DNA of 64,000 bases from Primula veris (Eukaryota > Streptophyta > Magnoliopsida > Ericales > Primulaceae). Positions 35,201 to 48,600 of this stretch are shown piece by piece. Position numbers and translations under genes: made by a program. A model generated the notes under the pieces. The model was given only the letters and a program-made list of their open reading frames with translations, did no database searches and was not told the DNA's origin. How positions within the stretch are numbered: the stretch's first letter is position 1; the number at the start of each line of letters is the position of its first letter. The stretch lies in contig OY821747.1 of assembly GCA_963682055.1 (NCBI GenBank), positions 32,052,126 to 32,116,125 of the forward strand, read 5' to 3'.

Positions 35201-38200
35201 AGGAATAGGAATGTGACACAACCTGCACAAAGCATATTGAGTACTTATCTCTTTGCACAAACTGCACAGCATTTCCTCGCCACTGATTGAGCCTAATAAC
35301 CATAAAAACACAAGTTGTAAATTTCTCTAGGAGCGAGTAATTCCATATAAGAAACCCTATAAATAATTCTATTTGCAATATTGACATAAAATAGGCGGCC
35401 AATTTCTGATATTTAACATTAAGAAAAGGGAAATAACTTACTTTTGCAGATGGGGCAGAAGACATTTTGTTCTGCGGATGAAGACGTACAACCAATCATA
35501 CCTTGTATAATTGATTCCAGAGCTTCCAAAGTTGCATTTGTGCAAGCATTCAACACGGCACGTAAATTATTTCCATTTTCGAGGTAAATATAATCCGCCG
35601 GACGTTTGTTTCTACTGTGAGCGTGCTTCTCAAACTCATTAGGTGAAATAACCTACTTTTACGAAAAACAATGCGCAGTTAATCAACATATCAGTAAATT
35701 AAAGAAGTAACACAGTTGGCTAGCTTGCATGACTTACTTTAGTTCCATGACAGTCTGGACAAGAACAAGTGATCCCAGTGCCATAGACTATTCCTTTTAG
35801 ACCAGATTTTCCTTTTGTCTGATTAATGAAAGGCAGGGAGAAAAGGAAATCATTAGTATTTCCAAATACCTAGATTAGTAAGTTCAAAATATACAGAGTT
35901 ACTTGTTAGCTAGCTATTTTATAAATATTAGATTATTTCTGTACACGGTATAAGTTCGACCATAGTTTATTATTGTTATATTGGACCATATAATCCTCTC
36001 TGTACTTCTTTTGTAACTCTAGCTTTCACTTCAGAAATTTATCTCTTCTTCTCTTTAGTTAACTTATTTAATATATAATGGTACAGGGTCTTGTTTGGTT
36101 TGCTTATCAAATCCAACTCCTTGAAGTTGTAAGGAGTTTATTGTTAATTGTGCCTGCGCTTTTGTTGCCTGTTCTTTTCATTAAGGGAATGCGTGATTAC
36201 ACTACTTCTTTTATCTATTTTCCAAAAGCGCGCTTAAGAATTTAAATTTATGTCTTCAGAAATATTTGAGGAGAAGGGCAAAAAAATTGGCTTCCATGCC
36301 TAGGAAATACAAAACCCCTACAAGTACTACAGATAATGCTGCAACCTGCAAACTTGAGAGGGAGGAGATACAAAAGGAGCATGCATATTTTCAGTCTGTC
36401 TGTAGTTCATACTGTAAATCTTACCTTGAAAAATTCCCAATGAATTTGAGTGGTTAAACTTAAGACAACATAAAGAAGGAAAAAACATATCAAGGCAACT
36501 TTTCACCACTGCTTAGCAATGCATAGTTTTAGAACCCATTCTATTTGGAATTGTTACAACTTCGAAAACTTGATTTGCTTTGCATTAAATTTTATTCAAG
36601 CAAATAGTTGATTGTAGAGGAACTCTGGAACTTACGTTACCCTTAAGGCATTTAAAGATCAGGATAATTTTTGGAGATAAATATGTAAGAAAGGTGAGAG
36701 CCTTGGTTGACGATGCCATTATCAGTGATTAATTTTGGCATGAAGGGGAAAATATCAGAACCATTACTAAACCTAATTATTTGTTGATCAAGTTTAGTAA
36801 TCGTGGTGGTCCTAGATTGGTGAAATATATGATAGGTGGATAACATATTAGGTGAAATTAAAGATTTTACGATAAATATGCGGCTAATTATAACAATATG
36901 AATTCCCCTATTTTGAAAAGGTGGGAAATTATGTTTCTATGATTGGTTTTACACGCTCTACAAGATTTTATGATCAAGTATCTAATTTGCCCAGCTCCAA
37001 CAGGGACAAAAAGAAATAACCCGAAATGAAGACAAAGCAGTGGTAAAAGGAGTAATGGGTGTTTTTCATAGTAGATAGAATATCTGGAAGTGATGAGAAA
37101 CCAAAAAATTTAAGAGAACAATTATCCCATTGACACGTAAGCAACGGTAAGGTTTCTCTTGGATAGCTGCAGCCATACAGATAATGTAAAAAATGGACAT
37201 CATTGATTGGTGGGCAACTTACAGTTCAGAAACTCATCTTTTGTGTCGCTTCACCAAAGGTTATAAAGATGGACCATACAAAATAAGGAACATCAAACCC
37301 GAAGACTTATATGTTGATGATTCTACATTAGATTGGGAGACCTAGGTCGGATTCACTCGAAGGTGACTGTATGGACCATTTGCAAAGGTAGGGCAGGGGC
37401 AATCGAAAAACCAACATCAGTTAATTTAGATGGTTTACAACTTCTAGAACCAATCGTGATCCTGAAAAGGTTGCACGAGCTTCTCATGGCAGCAGTCGTG
37501 GATCTCAAGTTTTACAACAAAAAGAGAATGGAAAAGAGTTGAATATCAGAGCTTACTTCTTTTCTCCCCATTTAGTGTTTAATGCCTAGACTATGTTGTG
37601 TAAAATTATAGTGTTGGATAACTTTTTGTTTCCGCTAGATGTGTCTTATTATGTATCTTTTTCTTTCTATAAGTTTAGTGTTGTGAATGAAATTCCTATA
37701 ATTGATAAACAATAGCTTTGTTAATTTTTAAAATTGACATATACCGGTATGTTTCTTTCGAAACAACTATAGAAGTGAACAAGGTTAATTCAAACCCCTT
37801 CTCTGAATACCGCAAAAAGCTTACTTGTGTACATCCTAAAAGCCCACGAGAATTTGGCAAAATAAAAATATTTTTGGCTAAAATAATTAAAAGTTAGGAA
37901 ATTTGATGACGCAAATTAGATAATGTTTAAAATATTTGGTGGAGTAACTTTTTTTGTGAACCATGCCTACTAAAACTGGGTGAGGCTGACCAATTAAAAC
38001 CCAAGAAAACATTGGGGAACCATTGTAGGGGAACCCTTAAATTAAAAAAAAAAATATATATATATATAACAAATATTCTTATTAGTTAGGTCTACATAGT
38101 TGTGCGCTTAGAAGTTTCTCAAGTTGGTGTAAGTGCTCTTAAGTAGTAGTCAAACATACCTTTGGTCCGTATTGATAGTGCACAGGTGTCCCCTCAAGCA

Positions 38201-38444
38201 AACCAATTTCCAGAAGCTCCTTTAACTTTGTCGAAATCTTCTTCAATGTAGTGTTTCCGGACCCACTCGTTTCTAAATTCCACCCCTCCTCATCGTTCAT
38301 CCCATAGCGAGACCTGGTACGCTTATCACAACCAGGACTTGCATGTTGAGTAGTTGACTCCAACGTAAAAGCGAATTCCCGTTTTAGTCCAGGCCAAACA
38401 TCAGAAACCTCTCTATATTCATCTCTACCAACACTGTTCGCCAT
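32289..38444 (-). CDS. IDM1-like protein: TPL-binding domain, PHD finger and acyltransferase (12 coding exons)
   Basis: Exons from GT-AG sites: 38160-38444, 35738-35818, 35442-35652, 35223-35292, 35070-35127, 34907-34963, 34597-34815, 33948-34015, 33789-33845, 33624-33711, 32452-32595, 32289-32369; 1,419 nt, 472 residues, phases all agree. The start MANSVGRDE and LKREF block are typical of the family. A TPL-binding (TDBD) domain spans about 75-165 (KELLEIGLLEGTPVHYQYG, ITCSCPDCHGTK). A PHD region spans about 180-265 (GPRTIIFCDQCEKEYH, WFCCKDC). A GNAT-type fold follows (about 330-470). Arabidopsis IDM1 acetylates histone H3; related proteins act in chromatin or transcription. Oddities: the protein is about half the usual length; two PHD fingers appear fused with one first-position cysteine replaced by Tyr212; and the acetyl-CoA loop glycine is replaced (QEQDYSEVLF). 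It may be expressed but catalytically impaired. Introns 9 and 10 are swollen by local duplications. Confidence 0.85.
32585..33040 (-). repeat. Tandem duplication (236 bp) in intron 10 of the IDM1-like gene
   Basis: The sequence from 32585 (TCGGAATAATCCTGCAGAAT) repeats from 32821 with few changes. Each unit carries the acceptor and first bases of exon 11 and the adjoining intron. The homologous interval in the second copy (59677-59920) is single, so the duplication arose after the gene copies split. Confidence 0.85.
33073..33711 (-). repeat. Triplicated block containing exon 10 and two decayed exon copies
   Basis: Three related units start at about 33073, 33241 and 33474, each beginning near CTTCxAGAACAxAACATAATA. 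Only the last contains the intact exon 10 (33624-33711). The units at about 33395-33460 and 33185-33225 keep recognisable but broken remnants around CCATTCCCTxCCCAxAAA. The second gene copy has a single unit. Confidence 0.75.
36250..37545 (+). other. Unidentified sequence in intron 1, possible gene remnant
   Basis: Intron 1 (35819-38159) contains a stretch whose base composition is less AT-biased than the surroundings, with short plus-strand frames (36266-36457, 37333-37542) but stops between them. The translated pieces contain coding-like runs such as FTKGYKDGPYKI and PEDLYVDDSTLDWET near 37245-37340. I do not recognise the family. It may be a decayed captured gene or transposon fragment. 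Confidence 0.35.
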
Positions 38445-38454
38445 TGCAACCAAG

Positions 38455-40624
38455 ACTAGCCAAATATACACCCCTTCAAAAATAAACATAAAATGAAAGT
38501 AATTAATAAGCTCCGCATAAATGAATAAATTGGATAAAATAGCATTCAAAGTTGTAGCATCCTAAAATGAAGCTCAATTTATACAATTTCAATAGAAGGA
38601 TTAATTCAACTTCAACGACTTAAATTTCAAAAATTAAACTTAAAAAAATAAATTGAGACCACACAATTTTAAAAAAAAAACGTGACGATGTAATCAATGA
38701 AAAATATAAGGACATATTTTCAAATCAGTTAAACATAAGGTTGAAAAAATAAGAGATGTATTAGGAAAACCTGATAAATCTGGGCAAGAAATGCCTAAAA
38801 AATCATCACCATTTACAAAAATGTTGTGGAAAAATTTATAGCAAAAAGATTGAATGCATTTGTTAAGATTAAAATTTTTAAACACTGTAAAATTATTACT
38901 CAAATAGTAAGATAACTAACACACTAGATTCAATAAATTTGTAGAAAGTGTTTAGTGATATATTTGTTTGTGGACAGTCAAACTTTTATGTTAATTTACT
39001 GATATTTATAGCAAAAAATAAAATAAAATAAATCCACTTATTTCCAGTTTATTTTTCCTAATTGGTTAATTAAAAACTTTAGAATGAAGTTCATCAATTG
39101 AAAACAAAATTGTCTATCAATTGCAACATCATTTAGTGAAACTTACAGTAACTAAAAAAAATCTCGCACATTAACAAATAACACCAAATAAGAAGTGCAT
39201 AATCATTTTTCAAATTTAGGAAAACTGATGCTAAATAAATTAATAAATCTACAAACAACATTTTATGCTTTTTAATAAGCAATAGTTAATAAAAATTCTT
39301 AAAAGCTCTATATTATGTGCAACATCAAGATATTGTTTTGAAAATATTCAGATCACATAAAACAAGAATATCTGATAAATTGAAAAAAATCCAGAAATAG
39401 AATTTCATAAATTGTAATAAGGAGTACAACTTACTGAAATTTCAGGAATTAGATGAACAATTACACACATTTTGAAAAAGATGTAGATGAAATCCTCACA
39501 ATAAAAGTAGCAAAATAATTCATTTAAAACTATATTTCTCATGAACAGTTCACAAAATTTTAGGAAAAATATTAAATATAGCACTCGAGTAAAATCAAAG
39601 CCAAAAAATTGGATTAAGTTATTTGATAGATTCATTTACTCCATTGTCATTTATTAAAGTTACGACAATCAAACTAGGAAATTCCATAAACTAGAAATCT
39701 TGTCAAATTCTAAAAGTAATTAAAACATTTACAATCGATTGCACAAATTTTAGGAATTTGATGAACAATTTCACACATTTTGAAAAAGATATAGGTTAAG
39801 TTCTTGTAATAAAAGTACCAAAGTTCATTTACAACGATATTTGTCAGTTCACATTTTTTTTTTGAAAAATATAATATGAAGTTGTCTCGTAAAACTCAAG
39901 CCCAATAATTTAAATAAATTCATTTGAGAGATTCATTAATTCTATTATTATTTATCAAAAGTTGCGACAATTAAACTAGGAATTTCCATAAATTAGGAAT
40001 TTCCATAAATAGTTCTACAATTGATAAATTAAAGTTCCAAACATTTCAAATCACAAATTCCATGTACAAAGAGAAAAAGAACCAATCATGACCGATACCA
40101 TTTTTGTTAAAGTTAAAAAAATAGAAAATATGTGTGGATTCCCCACCCCCCCAAAAAAAAATATTTTAATCTACTTTTTTAGAATTATATGCACTCGTTA
40201 AATAATATCGACAAATGATAATTAAATTTCAAAACATTTAAAAAAAAATCCATGTACATAAAGGAAAAGTTACCAATCAATGACTAATACATGATTTGTT
40301 AAAAGTTATAAAAATGTGTAAATACACAATATATTTGATCAACTTTTTACATATACATAAATTAAACACGATACTTTTTAGCAATTGCAATAAGCTACTT
40401 AAAATTACTGGAAATTGAGCTCGAAATTCGATAAAAAGAAAAATAATATCACTACTATAGTAAATTTTAAACATGAGATATCCGGATCCATTCATGAAAA
40501 TTAAATAATTTTAAAAAATTGGTTATATGCATTGGAAAAAACAACAAAAAAAGTAAACCGGTACAGTAATTAAAACAAAATTAAGTACGCACAATGTAGA
40601 TTAAAGAGAGGTCATATTGCTTAC
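38455..40624 (-). other. Probable 5'-UTR intron of the IDM1-like gene
   Basis: AT-rich DNA without open frames lies between a consensus donor (CCCCCA then GTAAGC, exon end 40625) and an acceptor (TTGGCTAG, exon start 38455) 11 bases before the start codon. A long leader intron is the simplest explanation. Confidence 0.55.
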
Positions 40625-40680
40625 TGGGGGAGAGAGAGAAGTACAACTACAGAGAGGGTTGAGAGAGGAAAAGCAACTAA
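40625..40680 (-). other. Probable 5'-UTR exon of the IDM1-like gene
   Basis: A CT-rich leader (minus strand CTCTCTCTCCCCCA) about 25 bases downstream of a TATA box and ending at a consensus splice donor. Such pyrimidine-rich leaders are common in plant first exons. The transcription start is estimated, not seen. Confidence 0.5.
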
Positions 40681-40700
40681 AATTTACATAAAAGACACTT

Positions 40701-40710
40701 GTATTTATAG
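40701..40710 (-). promoter_or_regulatory. TATA box, probable promoter of the IDM1-like gene
   Basis: Minus-strand CTATAAATAC, placed about 25-30 bases before the proposed leader exon. Confidence 0.55.
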
Positions 40711-41444
40711 ACCTTGTCTTCTTTATAAATTTTAAGGGAAATTATAGAACTCGTCCATACAGTTTTTGACGGTAACAGGAAAGGTTACCAGGTTTGGTTT
40801 TGTGACTGTAACAGAACCTTCTGTACTATAAATGGCAAGTCATACCAACCAATAGAAATCACATTGACTGATGTGTATGTAGCAAACTTCTACATATACA
40901 TAAATATTAATCATTTAATTCGGTAGTAACTTCTACTATCATCACGACAAGAGTTTTGTGATTTTACAGAATCGTATGATTTAGACCATATTTACCATAT
41001 ATTTTCAATTCAAGAATTGTCAGTGTTCACTTGAGACTAGGAAAAAAAAATCTAAACTATAGGGACCATTTGCTTAATTCACCCTATATAAAATCATCTA
41101 CAATAACACAATATGAATCTAGCTAACGGGCAAAATATTTTATTTGGTAATATCCTCCTAAAGGGATTTTTTTTTTTAAATAGCATCCGAATTTAAATAG
41201 CATCCGAAGTATATTATACTTTGAAAAAAGTATGAAAAGCAAAAAGTGTTGATGTTAAATGTACATTTAACTTTTATCAATTTAATACATGTATTTTGAA
41301 TATCAAATTTGGTGACTTTTAGTACATCCTTGATGGACTATTAATAGGCTATTATGAGATTCAAAAATTCAAAACCAAATATAGTATAACTTTAGAAACA
41401 CAATTAATTTTATATTTGAATAAGACAAATTAAGTATTTGTCCT

Positions 41445-41530
41445 CACAAGAACAAAAGTAAATACGACAAGGTGCATCACTCGTAACGAGTCAAATACTA
41501 TCAATATTATTCTGAACGTATGAAAATACA
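41445..41530. repeat. Dispersed repeat, copy 1 (about 85 bp)
   Basis: Shares AAGAACAAAAGTAA, ACGACAAGGTGCATCACTCG and TATTCTGAA with 44283-44365 in the same order and orientation. Confidence 0.75.
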
Positions 41531-44282
41531 TGAACTCTCATTTAATAGTATTACGTCATTATTTGTAAATTAAATTGAATTTTAACGAATCTACTTTTTT
41601 TTTCTTTCTAGTTTAATCTAATATAAAACTTAAAGTATAAAAATAATAGTTACCCTTGAGTTACTAGTAAAATCTTGTTCTTTTCTGTGACATTAAACCC
41701 TGTCAGTTTACAGATTTATTCCGTATTGTTTTCATGTGGAATGGTACCAGGGTGACAATCTGGTCAAATTTCGTCTCGTTTCACTAGCTACGACCAGCTT
41801 GATTTTAGAGCAACTATGGCCATAATTATGGAATCGTTATTCTTTGGTTATCATTTTGCTAGATACGGTTGAACAAAAAGGTTAATTACTGATTTTGATA
41901 ATAACAAGAATAACTATTTTATTGACAAAGAGTAATAATTTTAATGTGTTGAGAATTATTCCACATTGTTTAGGCATTGATAAAGCCAAGGATTAATATA
42001 TGCCCCTCAACTTCCCTACTACTAGGCTTTTAATGGGGAATGGACGGGCTTCTATAATATGTACACTATTAATCTGTTAAGTAATATACTTGTTAGTTAT
42101 ACAACCGGCATTAAAAGATGATCTCACAACACCCTAACCAGTAAAATATTTTTCTTTAACCACCATGTTTGGATTTCCGATTGTAGGAAGTAGGCTACTT
42201 CTAAAATCGCTAAACATGTTACGTTGTAAGGCTTCACTTCAACTTTATTGGTTTAGGATTGAGAAAATTTTATTATGGCCTATTTCTGAAGAAAAGTATC
42301 GGAAGTTATTTGTCCATTCCTGGAACGGGTTGTATTTTGCAGATTTTGTATTTTAACACGACTATGTACATTGTGACTTCCATACACCTTACAAACAATA
42401 GACACTTTAATGCAATGCTTACTTGCACAGGTGCATCGACGATCAAACAACCTCCAAAGGTCTGACCATTCGCACATGCTAGAGTCCTGTTTAGCATCAG
42501 TGAACCACGACAAAAGCTCAAAGTAACCCTACATCAAAAATATAAATAAAGAGAAAAATAAATATTCACAGTTATGCAGTATACTTTGTCCAACAGTAAT
42601 AAACAACGTAACAAGTGATGCACATTGGCACGAGTGATGCTTCATATAGTACAAGTGATACTGAATGAATGTACAATTTTCAGCTCGAGAAGTCCCCCCT
42701 CCCAACTTTTCAAAAATGATCTATAAAAATAATTGACATAGTTTTCTTCCTGAACTCTATTAATAAATAATACCACTAGAGTCCACTTCTTCCCCATACT
42801 ACGAGTGCAAAAAAAAATGTAAAGACTACCATCCAGGCAGCCCAAGCGAGATTTACTATATCCATGTGAATTATGTCCCCTATTTCTATGAATATGAAGG
42901 AATTTTTCTATCCCCACCACACAAAAACGTACAGTCAATAAGCATTTGTCCTAAGTTGCAGGAAGTTTATAATCTATCGACGCCGATCGGAAGCTCGCGG
43001 AAACTTCCATATCACATTGTAAAAGGGGAAATAGATACATGGTAATCACGACAGGTAGAACAATAGGGAATGGAAAATTATCTAGACTTATTAATAGCCA
43101 ATTTATATTTGCCTATACCAACCACATCCATATCTAACCAAACCCTACCAGATCAGCCCATTACCTACACTGACCCATTAAAGAGAATTACGTATTTGTG
43201 TTCTACTTTTAGGTATTCTTATTATCGTTTAATAGTATTTTATGACATAAAATTATAAAATATAAAAATATCAATTCTCCTAGATGCTTCGGACGATGCT
43301 TCCTTATTTTTACTACCATCCGCTTCCTCGCTTCTGCTCCGCTTAGTGCATGCTTTATCATTGTTGTTTCATTATGGATGAATATGTTGTTCATAACACA
43401 GTCACTCTGAAACCCACATTTATTCACCTCATCAACTACACCATAAAGAGATCATATACTTTAGAGCATTCTCAACTGTATCATTATATCTATTAAGGTT
43501 ATAAGGTAGTACCAACTACCAAATTCAGTGACCCAACAGTCTAGTCTCTAGATAAACCACACTATGTCTATAGAAAGTTAAAATGTTTTAGGATCGCTGT
43601 ATACATGTAAAGAGGAATTGTAGAAAATTATAACTTATTTTAATATTATTTTGTTCAACTGACAAAACCAATATCTTTCTCTTTCTTTTCTCATAAAAAA
43701 GCTTAAGATTCTCTCTCTAAAAAATAAAAACCTATCAGATGAACTTTAATCCCTCTCACCCCTTTTTAATCCACTTTGTCAGCGCATAAGCAATTCGTGG
43801 ATACATCAGATACTCATCTGATTAACCCTCATCGTTTATCTTCACCAATGGTGGTAGGAAGAGCATATCTATGACTCCTTTCTTCTTTTCTTTTCCTTTT
43901 CGATGTATTTTCTCATTAAACTTTAGTCGGATTTCGTCAATTGACGTTTATCTAAGTCGATCAAATATACATCAGTTCTGAAAATGGGGTGAGTTAGTGG
44001 TGGTGATAGATGTGTTTCCTGTACCTCGAAGATGGGGAAGATGACCAAAAGAAATATAATTTTTTTAATCACCTATATGTTACCTTACAGAGAACTGATG
44101 TGTAATGTTTATGAAAATATTATACAAGTCTCTTATAAAGCTCTTTTTACCTCTATATTTATATTGTGCACTAATGAGAATGCTCTTAGAGTTCTTAAAA
44201 TAGTACACATCTGCATACAGCCTACCAGGACAACTAGCACATCAAGTTCTTATACCATTTACCATTACAATCCAGTTTGTCC

Positions 44283-44365
44283 TGACAAGAACAAAAGTAA
44301 TACGACAAGGTGCATCACTCGTGACGTGTCAAATGCTATCAAAGTTATTCTGAATATATGAAAAT
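44283..44365. repeat. Dispersed repeat, copy 2 (about 85 bp)
   Basis: Partner of 41445-41530, with about 10 percent differences by eye. Confidence 0.75.
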
Positions 44366-45691
44366 CTATAGAAATATAGTACAAGTGATGCTTTATATAA
44401 TTTCGATGGGTCGGATGAGCAGTTTTCTTTAGCTTTGGTCTGATTAGGAAAAGAAAATGCTAAAAAACATGGAATTTCAATCTAGTTTATTAACCTGAAG
44501 CATGAAATTTACTTGGTACAATACGAAATAAGATGTTACACAAAGAAATTTATGGATGAAAGATACTGTTGAAATCCTTTACACAAAGAAATTTTAGTAT
44601 ATCCTATTTAGGAGTATTTGCGAATTTAAAGAGTTAAAAAACAATACGAATGGAGCTTCTCTACATGAATAATGATTATTACTGCATAAACACACATGAT
44701 TTCTAACAATACAGTGTTGATGTTCGTTCCTAAACATTTAAGCATATATACGCAAATTAAATGCAAGAAGCAACGGAAGTAGGTCGAGTTATTAATTGGA
44801 TTTGTAAGACCTAAACATACAAAAACGATGCAAAGAGAAGAGAAACAGAAACACTTGAAAATATTCCATTGAAGACGAGTGCATGAAGTGCGTTTTCCAA
44901 AGGTTAAAACTATACTACTCTGCATCAGTGTGTTTTAAAACTCTCACTGCAATTACTTGAAGCACAAAACTTCTGCATCTTAAGAACATTTCAGCTTTTT
45001 TGGCTTTTCTAATTTCGGGACTATCATCAGGCTCTCATGATGAAAATTTGGTCCCAAACACTTTTAAGGATTTGTTTGGTATTGGAATAACTCAAAGGAA
45101 ACTGTAAAGCAAAAGAAATCTCTTCAACGAAATAATTGGATCGAAGAGCAACATTTTATTTTCCAACGTAAATGCTTGGATGAAACGGAGCTCAAGTCTT
45201 CAAGTGACCCAAATACTAAAAAAAATATTTCCGGTTCTTGGAAATGAAAACTAAAAGCCGGAAGAGAAAATCAAAAGTAGCCGTGATAGACCTTTTTTAT
45301 GCCATATATACTAAATTTATATGAATATATAAACTTAGTCAGATTTTGTCCACAATAGGTAGCAAGTTATTGCAAGAGTGACAGCAAAATCAGATATGAA
45401 TTCTTATAGCTACATAATATGGTGATAATTCAAACAAGTCTAAGATGACAAGAAAGGTACTTCACGTCCATGAAACCGTGTCTGTAATGAATCACCTGCT
45501 CATGAAATTGGAGTAACAGTCACACCATCTTTCACCATCAAATAGTAATCACATTAATGTATCTATATTTCAAAGTAAGGTGCAGGAACACGGGCTTAAC
45601 AATACAAAAGCATTTACATGCACATGCTTCGTATGCTTATATTTGATAAACACAATACTGCAACAGGAGGTGAGAGAAAATGACATCTTAC

Positions 45692-48600
45692 CTCAAGTAG
45701 CTTTTTCCGTCATAGCCACCAACAACAAAAATGGCACCATTAAATTCGGCTGCTGCTGGAGCAAATCGCTACAAGGATGTAAGTAGTACCGTTTCGAGGC
45801 TTATTTTCTCTTCTCAATTCTTTTTATTAAAAAAAATATTACATCAGTAACATTTTTTTAGTTCTGAGGCCTTTTACTTGTGGCTTACAAGTCATCCTTT
45901 TTCAAAAAGATTTGAATTGGATTTGGGTAACCAGCTTTAAAGATGAACTTTTCTATTTCTTTTGGTATGAAGAACCTTTAAGCAGAATGAACCAAGCTTT
46001 TTTTATGTATCTCAAAAAATTCAGTTTGTTTTTTAAAAAAACTCAATGAAACAAGCCCTGAGATGAAGAATATGGTCTCTTTTGTATGATTGTATTAAAA
46101 AAACTTGCAAAGACGTTGACGTTTTGATGAAAAATTCTCATAACAAGGCTATTATATTTCAGAGCAAATAACCGTAAACAGCAAAATAACTTCGTTAGCC
46201 TACTTATGAAAAAAGCCAGCTAGGTAGTACCTTATGCAGCATTGACCTAGTGGGCATCCACTTCCCTAAGTTCAAGTCTAGCATTTCAACATTGGTAAAG
46301 ATCTCTTTTCCATCCCTACCACCAATAGCAAAATATATTGTCGTATAAAGAAGCCCCTGCTAGACTCCCTTTCTTCTGATTTAGTGTAGGACGGCTTGAC
46401 CATTCATCAGTAAATGAATTGTACGATTCAACTTGGAAAAGGAAAAAGAAACACATTACAGTCATGAAAGAACTTTCTGACAAAAGAGAATGAGGGAGAG
46501 AGAGAGAGAGAATTAAATTTGTGATACCTGAGTTTTGCCAGGTTTCACCATCTGCCCCACCAAGTACATACACCTTGCCATTCATAGCTACAGACGAGGA
46601 ATACTTACGTACTATAGACATACGGGACAAGATATGTAAAACTGTCCTTAGAAGGGAGATAAGAGCTTATATCTGGCAGCCACGAAGAACCACTAAATCC
46701 GCCGGAAGGAATTTATGAAGTAACTGGGTAAGGTTAGTCAATCACTGATTTCTCACATCTTTTGTAGAAGGTAAGAGCCTAGTTTCTAATTTCTGATATT
46801 GTGTTCTTAGCCTCTTGACTTCAGCTTTGATTCAACCTGAAGTGTAAATGACAATAAAATTGAGAACTAAACCAACCTGACAACTTTACACCGAAAATTT
46901 ATTAATGAAAACAAATGAACGATACAAAATATTAACGGTGAAATTTATGAAAACCAGAAAATTATCTGCCGCTGCAAGTCGAATAAAAGATAGGAAGCTG
47001 TATGATGTCAAAAATCCATAACCAAATTCCATTTTCATGCATGAGGGAGTCTCAGAGTCACTAAAAAAGTACATTTGTTAAATAAAGAAATGTATAACTA
47101 GTGATCACGCAAGAATGTCAAGAATGTCAAGTATAAAGCGTCCATTATTTAAGGGTAACATACAAACGATAATTCTCGATTATAAACCAATTTGACAACA
47201 TGTAACGAGAAAACTATATCTTAGAAGTCAATGCACAAGACAAATATTAAAGTTGCAGTTTAAGAAAACCAGAACAAGAATTGCCATTGTAAGTCAAGGA
47301 AAACGAGGACAATATGGTTTCAAAAAACCAATAACCAATTTCCATTTCTAACTAAAAAGTTTTGATGTGTATGCAAGGACGTGTGTAAACTATACGGCAT
47401 CCAAACTTCAACCAGTCATAACTTAATACTTAGATGCTTTTGGACTTGAACGCTTAATTAAATATTTCAGAAATTCATAGCAGTAAGAAAGCTTGGGACT
47501 TGTTTGGCTGCATCCATTAAGCAATGAGCTATAGTTTATTAGCTTTTAAGAAAACCTATGCTCATCCAGCTCAACACTTCTAGATTACTCGTGCCAAACA
47601 TCAAGAAAAGCCAGCTTTTAAACTTAATAACCAAAATCCAAACAAATTTTATTAAAAAGTAGAAAAGTCGATGTTATAGGCTATAACCAAACAAGGCCTT
47701 GGAATCTTTTTGTAACAAGGATTAAAACTCAAGTCAATTGCATGTAATCTGGACTTCTAACAAATAACTAGTATAAAAAGACAAAAAAATATGGAAAAGT
47801 TAGCTCACCAGCTCACTTGCAAACTCTGCTGAGACACTTTCATTGTTTCAACTTCTTCCATCAACTACAAGAACTGTCACAATTTAACAATCAGGAACTG
47901 TTTATATTTTCTGTTTCTAGTAAATAATTAAAAATAGATATTACAAGTGTATAACCTTGACTACAAGAGCTCGGAGTTCAGGAGAAGCCATCTCTTCAGT
48001 TGCCACTATCTCTGAAGAACATCCATCACCAAATGTACCTGAGCTGCCATTTCTGAAATTAAGACACTTTCTTCTTCATGATTATCTGTACAGTCCATCT
48101 CTACAGAAGCAGTAGCATTATCATACAAACACTCGGTATTTACTTCTGTAAGTGAGGTTTTGTCATAAGTTTTATTTACAAAATATTTTGCTTGGCCATC
48201 TCCATTTTGTTGGGGGATCACCTGTGAAGTGTTGACCATCCCTCATCAGAACATAGAATACTACTGTCATGCCCTTCACCAGAACCTGTTGGAACTTCAT
48301 ATGAGATGGGGCAATCTGGTATTGTCATATCTGCATCATCATCTAACCACGAAAGACTATTATCGTACTGCCCTTCTTCAGCCCCAGTTGGGGCTTCACA
48401 CGATGTGTCAAAAGCTTCTACTTCCCATTCAGCACTTTAATTCCGCCTACCCCACCCAGAATTATCGGCTGCAAGATGTTCCTTTTCTACGCCATATTTT
48501 CCACTTGCCCAATCAGAATTATCAGCTTTAAAAAGTTTCATTTCTCCACTTTGCAAAGGAATATCAGATGAAGACACCGCTTCATCTTTCACTATTTTCA

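Larger units (their letters stand above)
40714..45691. other. Gene-poor spacer with dispersed repeats
   Basis: No supported gene. An 85-bp segment (AAGTAATACGACAAGGTGCATCAC type) occurs at 41445-41530 and again at 44283-44365, and ACAAGTGATGCTTxATATA motifs occur near 42630 and 44380. The last kelch repeats of the downstream pseudogene would be expected here; only a weak trace (ACGGTTTCATGGACGTGAAG on the minus strand near 45465-45490) resembles the next kelch blade. Confidence 0.45.

Noticed and set aside
42423..42528. Exon-like segment on the minus strand with a good acceptor (GATGTAG) and donor (GTAAGC)
   Set aside because: Two frames are open but neither translation matches a family I know, and no neighbouring exons fit. 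Chance splice signals are common in AT-rich DNA.
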